This document shows, one piece after another, positions 37,607 through 49,010 of a stretch of 64,000 nucleotides of DNA; position 1 is the stretch's first letter; each line of letters begins with the position of its first letter. The position numbers were made by a program, and so were the translations under genes. The notes beneath the pieces are model-generated. The model had not been told where the DNA came from. It searched no databases and was given only the letters and a program-made list of their open reading frames with translations. This DNA is from Scortum barcoo (taxonomy: Eukaryota; Chordata; Actinopteri; Centrarchiformes; Terapontidae). The DNA lies in NCBI GenBank assembly GCA_023238725.1, contig CM041537.1, positions 30,290,009-30,354,008 on the forward strand, written 5' to 3'.

Positions 37607-38897
37607 TCTAACTTCCAGCAAGAAAGCAAATATATATCATATATGTATAAATGTATTAAATGTATTTTTCTTTTATTTGGACATAGCTTTACAGGCTGTT
37701 TTTTCAGACTTGTTGTTGAGCAGTCCCTATTGAAAGCATAGCTGCTACTGACAGACCTCTGAGGCCTGACATCCCCCTCTATTTAAATGGAACAAGGAAT
37801 TTCCTATAGACCTACATCCCCCTAGTCTGGGAATAATGGAGCACTCCACAAACAAGTGTCTACCAAGAAGAGAGGCCGTATGACTGCTAAATGGGAGGAC
37901 ACTGGGAGGGATTCTGAGAAAAGTTAATGGCTTTATTATGTGGAACAGTGATGGTCCAGCTCTTGGAAACACAAATGAATTCAAAGTGATGTGGCATCAT
38001 CAAGAGCTCAAGTTGGCAATTAAGAAGTTTTAGCTTTACAGGCTGGTTTATTTTATTTACAACTCTAAACACAGTCTTAGCTTATGGGCCATAGTAATTA
38101 TAGCTTATAATTACCAGTAAGACTTTATTTGTAAATGAAATCTAGCTTGGTTTTGGGCATTGGTTTGGTTCTACAGTAGATTATTGGATGGAGGAGTGTA
38201 AGCATCTGGAGTGATGGTATTGGGTGAATTTAGAGTAAAATGAAATTATCATTAACAGCATTCCAGCTCAGTAGAAACAAAGCATACACCTTGAACAAGC
38301 TGTGAGAGCCCCTCTGCCGTTTGCCTGTCCTCCTCTTTCTTTACCTGCAGCTCTGTGTTGAGGCTGAGCAGAGGAGCTCAGTGTCCTCTGTGATCACACT
38401 TTGACTGGCCTGTTCTCCTGACTGAGACTGGACAAACCAACCTCTGTTTCTCCCACAACAGCAGAGGAGCCCCTCAGTAACTTGCAGGTTTCTGAACAGT
38501 GATTTGTGGCCTTTCCTTTATGCAGCATTAATGCACCAGTGGAGTGTTAATACACAAAGCAAAAAACAGATGCTGCTCCAACCTTGAAGCAAAAGATATG
38601 CAAAAAAAAGTTCAGGAAGTTTTGCAGTACTGATATTTCTATCCACCATTCTCTCTGTGATACACTTATATTTTTGCCTTTTGATTCACTTTGCTGTAAC
38701 AAGAAAGAGATGCTTTGTTTTGTTTGCTTTCCATCATTCAGAAAATGGATGACTCAGAGTAAGTAGTTTTAGAGTGAGATTTAAGCAGCTGCACTCATTT
38801 CATGTAGATAAAATAATGACATTAAGGCACATGAGAGGTTTACGTTCACAAAATAGGCTTATACAAGTTAGTGTGATTGACATGAATTATTAAATAA

Positions 38898-38903
38898 TTT
38901 ATT
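38898..38903 (-). promoter_or_regulatory. Possible poly(A) signal of the main cldn19 transcript
   Basis: AATAAA on the minus strand about 215 bp past the TAA at 39119, within an AT-rich run. Position is suitable for a short 3' UTR, but the motif is common in AT-rich DNA. Confidence 0.3.
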
Positions 38904-39118
38904 AAAGTTGATAGGTAATGTGTTTGTGTGTAATACTGCATGTGTAACTGTGTCTGCACATGCATGCCAAAATTAGTATATTGCATGTGTGTAAATGATT
39001 GGAGTCTTTTTGTTTTGTTTCCTTTTAGCAGGTATAAGTTGAGAAGAAAAAAAAAAGGGACAGGGTGCCAAGCGTGTCCAGTGCACTCTGTTTGGGGTGC
39101 TGCTGAAGGGGGTGGGTT

Positions 39119-39275
39119 TTACACGTACTCCCTGGCTGTGGAAGGCTGTGATTGGCGGTAATATTGCTGCCCTCGCATGTCGTCTTTAGAGCAGGAGCAG
39201 CACAGCAAGGAGCCGCCCAGAACCGTCAGACTGGCCGCCGCCCAGCCTACAAACAAGGCCGAGCCGAACTCATAC
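39119..39275 (-). CDS. cldn19: cldn19 coding exon 4 with stop
   Basis: Begins YEFGSALFVGWAAASL (span 4), followed by a C-C-S-C cluster that is a likely palmitoylation site and a short cytoplasmic tail ending REYV, then TAA at 39121-39119. The acceptor TTTGCACAG lies just before 39275. A GTACGT hexamer overlaps the last sense codons (39128-39123); used as a donor it would skip the YV end (see the candidate exon at 37006). Confidence 0.94.
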
Positions 39276-42200
39276 CTGTGCAAAACAGAGGGAGGAGAGC
39301 TCTGTAAAGAGGTCAGGTATGCAGTAAGGCTGTGAGTGTCCGAGGTGCAACTCTTTCCACTTTCCTTCGAGATGTTATTATGATTAGCTCAGAGTTATTG
39401 AAAGTCAAAAACAAGATTTGTTGTGTTGATATCATTTGATACTGTGATGCTGCCTGCCTGAGGCAGGGCAAAGCATGTTCAGAAAAACCTTTCTATCTAT
39501 TCATCTTTTAATCTCACTATATACTAACAGGTCAAGTAGTTATTGGTCAACTGATAAAAATAACTTTAATAAATTTCACAGCTTAAGACAGGTATTCGAG
39601 GCTGCTCAATAAAAAAAACACTATTTCTGTTTTAATATTAGACTATTTAGCTGTTCTAAGTGCCACTAAAACAATAGCATAATCTCTGATATTGTTAGCA
39701 GCAAAATATAGCCATCTTTATTGAGTCAATCAGAAGGTGTTGGCAGTTAAGGTTATCCATGTTTTTTACGCACCGCAGTAGCCTCTCTAAAAAGATCATT
39801 TTACTTTCCACTGCTCTTGTAACTTTCAGGGTTATACCTGCAGCTCTGACCACGGATGACTGCTGAACATAAGTCTCACAACTGCTGTAACTAATGTACA
39901 ACATGGATGTAGACTGGAGGCAATTACACTATAAAGTCACTGGTATCAATATTAGGACACAGAATGGCATTTCTTTTAATCAGACATGAGAAATGTTGAA
40001 CAGAGGTTGACCCAGTAGATTGTATTATGTCAGTCCTATAAAAAACAGAAAAAAAAACCCTAATGGATATTTGGATGTTTTTTTGTTTTATGTAACAAAA
40101 CCAGTAACATTTGGTAACAAATCCCTTTTGCTCAGTCATAATAATCATGCACAGAAAGAATTTAAATGGCATATAAATGCTGAATAAAGATTACCACACA
40201 ACATCAGTCATTAACACTGCTCTCATGCTTGACAACCTCAAATTGTAGAAAATCAGCTTTTCACTGTCAAACTCACATCTTGATAACATTTGAGGGGTAA
40301 CAAACCTGCTGTAAGCCAAAAATCTACTACCAAAAGGAGGACTGTATATGCAGTTCACGGGTAGATCCACACGTTATTAAGGTTTGTAAATGATCAGCAA
40401 CAGCGCTTGGCAGCAGTTCTTTTACATACCTGGCATTGGGCGGTGTATTTGGGTTGAAGAACTGATAGGACACCTGAGTGGCATACCAGGAAACAGACAC
40501 AAGTGTACATAGACCTGTGGGGGGAGATGAGATAATAAGCATGTAGTAGTTTTATGTATGAATGAAGCCGTCACTGTGCATGTGCAGTAGCTACAATAAC
40601 ACACAAATGAATAGGGAGATCCTTGTTCAGTTCATTTTCTCCCCTGGGTGTGTGGTTTATATCTGAGGTCTGTGGCTAATGCCTCTAAAGTGACCACTTC
40701 CTGTTTACAGCAGGGACTCTAATTACACAGAAGACCCCCAGTGAGAGAGGGGGAAAGAAAAATGCCAGACCACTCTTTCTAAAAAGAACAGCTGGAGATG
40801 TTTCAGTATATTTTATAGTAGTTTGCAAACTAAACAAAACATTCATAGTACACAGCAGAGATCACACCTGCGAGCAGAAAGAGAGCTCCTCCGGTCACAG
40901 CGATGCGGGTTTTGGTGGCTGGGTTATTATCTCCCACCTTCGTGCACTTCATTCCCACCACGCTGACGATGATGCCGATAAAGCCCAGCAGTACTGACAC
41001 CACCATAAGGGCCCGACATGTTTGGATGTGAACTACACAAAGAAAAGGAAAGCAGGAGGCAGGGATTGCAGAGGGGAGCACAGAATGATGAAGGATAAAA
41101 TTGAAGATATGAAAGAAAGGGAAGGCAAAAATAACGCAAAGGAAGGGGGAAATGGTGGGAAGATGAGAGAACAAATATTCTTTTAGTCCATCACTTGGAA
41201 AAGAACACAAATATTTCTGGACATTAAAGTGATAATTGTAGGGGAATGAAGCTACACATACTATGCAGGATTGATGGGAGACCACATGCATTTACGACAG
41301 AGAGCTTGTTAGGGAGCATCCACCACTGTCCTATTTCCCAGCAGGGTAATTCCAGCTTTTAAATTTCCAGAGGTGACTTTCTTGGCCAAGCTCTGGGACC
41401 TTAAACGATCCTCCAAATCTTCTCCAGATCATTCCAGAGTGGTTTTGCCTTCTCAAAAATGTAATGTGCTGCCCACACAGGCCTCAGCACACACATAACT
41501 TAGTGGGAGTTTCATATTTACACATATTTACACACACATACATGCACAAATGCACAATATCTGAATACCCACAGTTACTGTAGGTGGGATAGACACAGAT
41601 GAAACACACAACTGTCTCTCGCACAGAGCAGCTGTAGGAGGGCCTGCTTTACATGTTTCGCACAGTGGGATTAGTATGGCTTTTTCACAAAGCAAGATTG
41701 TTTTCACGGGGCTGTCACCGCCGCGATCAGACATTACTGTCTCAAACACAGCTGCTCACTAGTGTGTTGATGTGAAAGCAATGCTAAGAGCTTAATCATA
41801 CTGTCAAAATACTGATGGGATGTGCCTTATTTACAAACAGCATGCAAATTTTTTAAATCCAGCAGCGACAGAAAACATGCCAACAAGTCCATATACTGAC
41901 TAATACATGGCAAAGCGGACAAAAATGGTAATTAAAATAAAGAGAGCTTTTGATACAGGTTAAATTGCCAAGATTACTGGCCTTAACCTCAAATAACAAC
42001 AACTTGAAGTGTAAGCATTACACAGCACAGGAGAAAGGCAAGACCCCAGGCAACCAGCTTGAGCCGAAAAAAACTAATAGAATAAAAGTCTTTACTCAAG
42101 GTCTGCTAGTGTCAAATGCATTTCATGTTCCTTAAAGTTTCTAAGTGGACCAAAGGTTCTTGAGATTATTTGTTTTGGTCAAACACTGTTTCCAAGGTCA

Positions 42201-45200
42201 ACAATAACATTTCACACTCAGCTAGAACAGAATACAATAGTCTGACATTAGTCAAGCCTTTTGGAACTGTCAACTGTCTCATAGTTTTCACAGCTCTGGA
42301 ACAAAGATAGTAAGATGGCCCGGGTGAAGACGTTTTTGTCAAACTGCTGTCAAGAAAGAACTTTGTTCCAAGTTTAATAGAGAACTAGAACTAGAACAAA
42401 ATACACAAATACAATGTGACTTTATTATGTGTTGGAAAGTCATTTCAAAAAGAGCTGTTGAGCAACAGACTGTTCATGTAGCTAAAGTCATCATTTGTCA
42501 TTGTGACAGAAATACACACACCATCATTCATGGTGCAGCGATGAAGGAACATTTCAGAGGCTGATCTGAAGGGATTACGATGGGGGGAAGAGGATGGAAC
42601 AATCTTTCAAGTCTGATTTATGGCTCCAGTGCTCCTTTTGATGGAGTATCTGAAAGGTCCTCAACAGAGAGACATTTGATTTACGTTTCTTTCATCCTCT
42701 CTGGGCAGTCCTCTTTTCTTCTGAGGTCGTACAGGGGTTCAGGCTGATGCTGAATGGCACCACTCTGACCATTTTCAGTCTGTGACAAACCAGGAGGGTC
42801 TTTGGGGTGAAGGGGAGGCTAAAAGGAGGGAGGGAGGTGGGGGTAGGCTAGTTCAACGAGTAGGCCCTCTCTTTCCAGTGCCAAGGTTGGCAGTGCCAGC
42901 CACAAGCTTTCAATAAGTGTGTGTGCTTGCTGGTGTGCAGGCACTGCAAGGACCCATTATGAGGTCACATAATATCTGTTTGCCCACTCATTACCCAGCT
43001 ATAAAAGTATAGTTGGGAAATATTTGACAACTGCAGCCCCTTTCCAAGCCACCTCAAACTTAAAGCACACAGACTCAATCATTTGATTCACTCAATTGTA
43101 TTACCACACTTCATTTGGCAAAAATACAGCAGAAGACATAATGAGCAATTCTGTTATTTCTCACTATGTGGGCACATACACATGTCAACACTGTTACTGT
43201 TAATCTTACAAAACATGTTAGCCATTGTGGAACTATTGTTCAAAGTCATCAGCTCCAACACGTCATTGAAACTTTTTTTTTTTTTTACTTTGTTCAGTAT
43301 TAAACAATAAGGCCGGTCATATTCCATATTCGTCTTACTGTACATATAGTTGGGTTTGGTTTTTATGACATTGGTTGACCAAAAAAAACATAAATAATAA
43401 AACCAGTGTTATCATTAAGTGTTAAATTAACTATGAAGCAAGTAAACTGAGAGAAACACTATATGTAGTGTTAGTAATAGTGTTACTATTTTACTATATG
43501 CTGTCAACTCATCCACTGAGTCTTGAGCTGCATTCAGCTAGCAGAATTACACTTCTGCATGAATTTACATCACAAAACTGGACATGAGTTGTCTACAAGA
43601 GATGCCATAAACTTTGCCTTTAATTTTAAGGTGAATACAGGGTAATTATGTAATGTGATAGAACAGATTAGCAGAGGCAGTTCAGTGGGTCTCTAATATC
43701 ACACTCAGATGTTTCTGGTTCCAAAGAGCTGTCCTTTCAGCACCACCATGCACATTCTTCAGACAATAATATCCAACCTTTTCAACCATGTATTATCCTG
43801 ATCATCATCTCCTTTTTGAGCAGGATACTCAGTAAACCTGCCTCAGATCCAACAGTTTCCACTACAGTTGCTTGGCCACATCAGCAGAGCACAGCACAGT
43901 CTGGTGAACAATTATACCCACCATCACATGCTGCCCCTACTGTGAATGTGGCCAGGCAGGAGAGCTCCTCCAGAACTCAATTCAGGGTTGCTGCTGGATC
44001 ACACCAACACCAGAGGGGTGTTTAATCAAGATTCAGACCTGCAGTGCCTTTTCTGATCCAGGACCCATGACTGGATGCTGATCTGTTCCATTTCATAATC
44101 TGTCTGGGGACACACCTGAATGAACCTGTGATTGATCAAGAATGCTTGGTCACGACTTTTAACTTATGTGTTCATTCAGAGGTTCATAGAGTTAAGTCTG
44201 TAGGAGAATTTTCTTCAGTGTTAGTCTTCAGTCTGAATCCTGACTATCTGGGCGTGTTGATGAAAAAGATGGAACAATGTGCGCGTGTGGGGAAAACAGA
44301 GCACATTCTGGGAATATCTCTGGTGTTTGGCTCAACACTGCCCTTTTCTTCTCCTAACAGCCCCTATTCATCCACAAGGACAATACGCTGTTCTTATTGC
44401 TGCAATGAACCAAAGGAGATGGGAGATCAGCTTGGACACCCGTCACACAGAACGCCACAGAAGACGTTTTGATATAATGACTCACGAAGACACCAAAATG
44501 TTTGCAAAGTGCCTCATTTGTTGTTTCAAGGCAAGTGTGCCACAGCAGGAAGGGTAGGCACATCAGTGTCAAACCACAGAGAAAAACAGTGCTCAATTGT
44601 TTTATAGAAATTACTTGTGACCGGGCCCAGCCCCTGTAGTCTTTCATTCAGATCTCTAATAGGATGATTTAAGCAGGCAGTAGATGGATGGATTCCTATA
44701 ATCTGTGTGCCATTAATTATGAGTCACTAGGTTCTACTTACAGATTGGAGATGACAGGAGGCTCATATTCTGGGCTAATTTATGTTTGAACCCCACATTC
44801 CTGAGCCCCTCCCACTTCTCAAACACTACATTTCATGATGTTTTGGAGTTTTAATTGAACTTCAATAAAGATTTGAAAAGCAGCATTTTAAGTGAGATTT
44901 ACAACTTGTGAATTTAATGCATCCCAGATAGCGAGGGCTTGGGACTCATTTTCCCTCTGTTTTTGCTGCTGATTACTACGAGTGGCCAAATGAACTGGGG
45001 TGATTTGTAGTACAAGACCATAGATATATCTTGGGGTAACTTTGGAAGATAAACTGAAGGGAAAGTTTTCACTGGATCTTTATTTGCTGGCTGATAAAAA
45101 CTCACACAGAACTGCCGTATCAAGTATTAGAGAAAAGCCAAGAAGGAAGTCATCATGAAAATACAGTGTGAATTAAAGAATTAGGGAAACAAACAGATTA

Positions 45201-45691
45201 TTGTCTTACGTGATTTTAACTGTTTGCCATCATCTGACATCCGACATATTATCCAGTGAATAACCACTTAATCAGTTACACAGCACCTCAGTTTGATAGT
45301 TGTTTCAAATATGATAATAATCATAAATTCACAATATAATCTCTTAGAAAGTTTTATCAAATGTTTGGTAGGATTTCATTAGTTCACGGTCCAAGGGGGC
45401 AGATCAGAGCAACAAGCCACTACAGATTAGTCAGGTTTTGTCGAGATAAATTCAAACATCGTACTCACTGTCCAGCGAGAGCATGGAGTCAAAGATCTTG
45501 CACTGCACCTGTCCTGTACTCTGTGAGGCGCAGCTCATCCACAGCCCCTCGTACAGACCCACTGCTGTGATGATGGCATCACCGGCGTACGATGACTGCT
45601 TCCACTGGGGCAAAGCGGTGGTCGAGATGATGCCGATCCAGCCGCCTAATGCCAGGAAATAACCCAACAACTGGAGACCTGAGTTGGCCAT
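39119..45691 (-). CDS. cldn19: Claudin-19, tight-junction membrane protein (4 coding exons)
   Basis: Coding exons 45691-45469, 41032-40868, 40514-40430 and 39275-39119 (223, 165, 85 and 157 bp) join to 630 bp, giving 209 residues plus a stop. All introns are GT-AG, with phases 1, 1 and 2. The protein has the four-membrane-span claudin plan and the signature W30, G49-L50-W51, C54 and C64 in the first extracellular loop, R81 before span 2, and ends in Y-V, the PDZ-binding tail used to dock on ZO proteins. The opening residues (MANSGLQLLGYFLALGGW) fit claudin-19 better than claudin-1 or -7. Claudin-19 forms cation-restricting paracellular barriers; in mammals it acts in kidney thick limb (with claudin-16), Schwann cells and retinal epithelium. 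The length matches the shorter human isoform (about 211 residues). The neighbour p3h1 is the same as in human. Family assignment is very secure, the paralogue nearly so. Confidence 0.95.
39276..40429 (-). other. cldn19 intron 3 (1.15 kb)
   Basis: GT-AG intron between the exon for loop 2 and the last exon. No repeat or coding feature was recognised. Intron 2 (40515-40867, 353 bp) is likewise featureless apart from an A/G-rich stretch. Confidence 0.75.
40430..40514 (-). CDS. cldn19: cldn19 coding exon 3
   Basis: Encodes residues 130-157 and part of R158: the rest of span 3 (GLCTLVSVSWYA) and the second extracellular loop with the F-F-N-P motif that takes part in trans contact. Acceptor CCCCCACAG precedes 40514, donor GTATGT starts at 40429, and the exon ends in phase 2. 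It is too short to stand out as an open frame and was placed by homology and splice sites. Confidence 0.93.
40868..41032 (-). CDS. cldn19: cldn19 coding exon 2
   Basis: Encodes residues 75-129 (IHIQTCRALMVV onwards): the end of loop 1, span 2, the intracellular loop with the G-M-K-C-T motif, and the start of span 3. Acceptor TGTGTAG lies just before 41032 and donor GTGTGA begins at 40867. The 165 bp length is the usual one for claudin exon 2. Open frame upstream of 41032 is intronic and must not be read as protein. Confidence 0.94.
41033..45468 (-). other. cldn19 intron 1 (4.4 kb)
   Basis: Runs from donor GTGAGT to acceptor TGTGTAG. It holds a T run near 43269-43285, a short non-homologous open frame on the plus strand at 43816-44025 and otherwise unique AT-rich sequence. 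I recognised no second gene or mobile element in it. Confidence 0.8.
45469..45691 (-). CDS. cldn19: cldn19 coding exon 1
   Basis: Encodes residues 1-74 plus one base: the short cytoplasmic N-terminus, span 1 (about 8-27) and most of the first extracellular loop with the W-GLW-C-C signature that forms the paracellular seal. The start is the ATG at 45691-45689, the conserved claudin start. The exon ends at a GTGAGT donor (45468-45463), phase 1. Its 223 bp length is the usual first-exon length for spliced claudins. The reading frame remains open for a few codons into the intron, so the open frame overstates the exon. Confidence 0.95.
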
Positions 45692-47076
45692 CCTTATCTA
45701 GCTCTGTCCCTCTACTTGTGTCTGCGCTCGTTCACTCCCTCCCTGTTTTACTTGCAACAGCTTTTGTTCGGGTGACTGGTGTGTGGCTCTTTGTTTGAAC
45801 AGTCTTTGTCGACACACCTGTAGCAATTCTCCTACTTGTTTCACTTGTTTCTTTACTATCTGGTCCCTCTGAGCATCTCCTTCTGCCTCTCTGCTTTAAC
45901 TCTCATCTGTAGAACTCCCCTCGTTCTCCTTGTCTCTAACCCTGTCTTTCTTTCTTATGTTCTCCACGTCCAGGGCTGGTTTTTACCCGTCAGCTGGGAC
46001 GATGATTTGATGTCTCCCCTCAGTGCTGCCCTGTCTGATTCCTTGGTCTCTCTGGAGCTCAGTCAAAGTGGAAGAAAGACTTTCTGGTGGTCAGTGGTTC
46101 AGGTCATCAAGCATCGTGGCTGGGCTGCCTCACTCTTAGCATGGCTTCCTGCAATTCCCCCTCTCTGCTGCTTGCTTGCTTTCCCCCCCACTACAGTCTT
46201 TCCATCTGCTCCAGGCTCAAGTTGCTCAGTGAGGGGTAGCAGGAAAAAAAAGTAAAAAGAAAAAGAAATTGTGAATACACACTCCTTAACAGGCTGACCA
46301 CAGAGGGATGGGATAAAGGGCTAGCTTGTGATTGGATGCCTCTGTGTTGTAACGCCCACTGGGAGGAAGGAGGGATGGGCTGGTTGGGAACATAAGCACT
46401 GTTTCAAACAGAGAGGATGGAAAATGTAAAAGATGTTGCTTAGGAGGGAAAACAGCACAGGTAAAGTCATAATGACAAGTTCATTCCTAAAAAATGGTCA
46501 AGCATTTTTCACAAAATTGTTCCAATCCAGTTAAAGACTTTAATCTTAATCATTCCATCAAGCCATTCGACAAAGCCTGACATGCTGTTTTACCAGGTAC
46601 TGGATACATTGATCCTTCAAAAGTTTGCGGCCCCCGCTGGAGGTGTTCAGGAGGTGGTGGTAAAGTGCAACAAACACACATAAATCAGCATCTAAACAAT
46701 GCCTGGCTGAAAAGGATGTGTCACATCCAGACAGGCTCTCGAGAAATTATGGGCCTCCAAGGCAAGCCTCCCCTATCACCATGGCAACTCCCGACAAATG
46801 AAGAGAGAGAAAGAGAGCTCGCGAGTGAGAGTTCACCCGATTGTACATCCTTACGAGCTGTAAATGTAGACACACTCCAGGCTTTTGTGTCTGTAGAGAG
46901 TGTAGAAACATGTTTTCCCACAGTAGGGCTTCAGCTGCTTCAGCACAACTCAATCAATTGACTTCAATTCACTCACTAACTAATCTCCCAATTACACTGT
47001 CGGCATACTTGCTCTCAGAGACATGGCTGTTTTCTCACATCTATAAGAGACATGTCTCACCCCCACCCTGCACACA

Positions 47077-47080
<4 letters not shown>

Positions 47081-47119
<39 letters not shown>
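47081..47119. repeat. CA microsatellite
   Basis: About 19 CA units. Confidence 0.95.
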
Positions 47120-47123
<4 letters not shown>

Positions 47124-47392
47124 TCTGGCTTCACAACAACAATGTCCTTGCCTATACTATAAGGATGGTTTCGTCATACTGGAAGTAAAAATAGTAGATA
47201 TTTAAAGAGGGACACAAGGAAAAGCAGGATGTTGTTGGTGATCTAATTGTATTTTCTCTTTTGTTTTCTTTCTTCCACCGGTCCCTCATTGAACTTGAAC
47301 TTGATCTACCATCAAAAAAAATACCAGGGCATGTGAATTTGCATGTGACCTCACTTATCTGGCACTAAGCATGTCTTTGAAAACCCTTCACT

Positions 47393-47434
47393 ACACACAC
47401 ACACACACGCACACACACGCACACACACACACAC

Positions 47435-47467
<33 letters not shown>

Positions 47468-47509
47468 CTCACACACACACACTCACACACACACACACAC
47501 ACACACACA
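47393..47509. repeat. Interrupted CA microsatellite
   Basis: 117 bp of CA units broken by CGCA and CTCACA interruptions. Confidence 0.93.
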
Positions 47510-47600
47510 GTAAGAAAGAGCCATATATGGAGGTCTAGTCATGTATCAAACCAACCCTAGTTTATTATCCTTACTATTCTTTTAGGTTTGACTATTCAGG

Positions 47601-47601
47601 T

Positions 47602-47635
<34 letters not shown>

Positions 47636-47640
47636 TGTGT
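47601..47640. repeat. GT microsatellite
   Basis: About 19 GT units with one AT; opposite strand sense to the CA run 91 bp to the left. Confidence 0.95.
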
Positions 47641-47769
47641 TCAGGTTTGCAGGGTCTAATGAGAGACTTGACATATGGGGTGAGTTTTGGTCAGAGCACA
47701 GAAGTCAGTTGAGTCAGAGAGGCAAGAAGAGATGAAAGAGAGGCAAAACAAGTGCTCAGGTCCCACGTA

Positions 47770-47811
47770 GTGTGTGTGTGTGTGTGTGTGTGTGTGGGGT
47801 CGGGGGGGGGT
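47770..47811. repeat. GT microsatellite ending in a G run
   Basis: About 13 GT units followed by GGGGTC and nine G. Confidence 0.93.
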
Positions 47812-48894
47812 GTTTCTAATTTTGAATCATAACAAAACATTTTCATTGGTGTGTTCTAATCATAGGTTTAGAGCACACCCTCATAAGTGACAATGTAGTT
47901 TTAATTGTTGAATTATTAAAAAGACATATTTTCAGATTTGTCAGCTCCATAAATAAGGTTGTGTTCAATTTAGAAAATTAAAATTACTGTACTACAGTAA
48001 AATCAGTATTGATGGGATGGGATGCAAACCACAGTCCCCACACATAACACCTGCACTATATCAGTAGCAGGTTTTTTGCCCTTGCTTCTCAGACACAGTT
48101 ATATTAAAGACAGTTACTCTCCACCTTAACCACATAAGGTTGCTTGTTAAATACAATTATATGTTCTTTTAGGGATTTTAACCGAAAGCAAAGGGTACAG
48201 TTTTCTGTCTCGTTGATGGTGGCTCTGAAAGTTTGTTCAGAGATGGATTTAGCCACTGCTTCTTTTTTACTTTTGTTTCCCAAACTACATCAGCTTACTT
48301 ATTGGTTGAGAACAATAAACTCAAGCAGCCAGTATGCGAGCAGTATGGGAGGTTTATTTTAAAGGGAATACCTCCGATTCTATACATCAAAGACTGTTTA
48401 TAGATCTTGGAGAGTTCTACTGCATATATGAAAAAAGTTGTATAAAGCCTTTTGAGGCTCCAGAGGGAGGTGCACCAATCTGATTAATTATCTCAAGTGA
48501 GGCCACTTCAAGAACTGTTTGTGTGGAGTTAGAAAGAAGTTAGTTTCCCAGACCTCTGTAGCCCGTTCCTCATCTCTTCTTAAGGCTAGAAGCACAAGCC
48601 TTAGTCACACACCTTACACAACACACCTTAATCAGGCCCAAACTGTAGGCAATCATGTTGCACTGTGGCCCCAAGAACAACAGTATAGAGCCAAATTAGC
48701 AGCTACAGCTGAGATGACCCTGCTGGTGAGCAGAGAGAGAACAAAGAGGACTGGGGCTCCGGCAGTAACATGCACTTTACAGGACATAAGAGTATTCACA
48801 TTAACCACTTTAACACCAATTTAACCAGTTTAACCACTTTAGCCACTTTTACCAGTTTATAAGCTGACTCCAGTATAAGAGTAATATGAGTAAA

Positions 48895-49010
48895 GGAAGC
48901 AAAGGAAGTGGAAGCAGAGAAAGAGGAAGCAGAGACAGAGGAAGAGGGAGAGGTGCCCGGTGCATCATGGGAGCCCCCTGGCAGTCTAAGCCTATAGCAG
49001 TATCATTGAC
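48895..49010. repeat. Dispersed fish repeat fragment
   Basis: A purine-rich GGAAGCAGAGA part followed by GTGCATCATGGGAG and GGCAGTCTA-GCCTATAGCAG. From memory these blocks recur in many fish genomes as one interspersed family; the class is unknown to me. The preceding 48800-48860 has short imperfect TTAACCA(G/C)TTT repeats. Confidence 0.45.

Larger units (their letters stand above)
37043..39118 (-). other. Region between cldn19 exon 4 and its candidate alternative exon
   Basis: Would be 3' UTR then downstream flank for the main transcript and intron for the alternative one. It contains a GTT run (37396-37414) and an ATT/AGT run (37569-37606). No other coding exon was recognised. Confidence 0.5.
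45692..48894. other. cldn19 upstream flank and CA/GT-rich DNA
   Basis: The first few hundred bases should hold the cldn19 5' UTR and promoter; no clear TATA box was seen. 47081-47811 is dominated by CA and GT microsatellites. No second gene recognised; the open frame at 45836-46255 is pyrimidine-rich and domain-less. Confidence 0.5.

Noticed and set aside
38733..38761. Short exon candidate (CATTCAG, ATG, MDDSE, GTAAGT)
   Set aside because: Splice-like ends are good, but five codons cannot be assigned and no partner exon on the plus strand was found.
44128..44557. Two overlapping plus-strand frames of 114 and 92 codons inside cldn19 intron 1
   Set aside because: No recognisable domain and mutually overlapping; likely chance.
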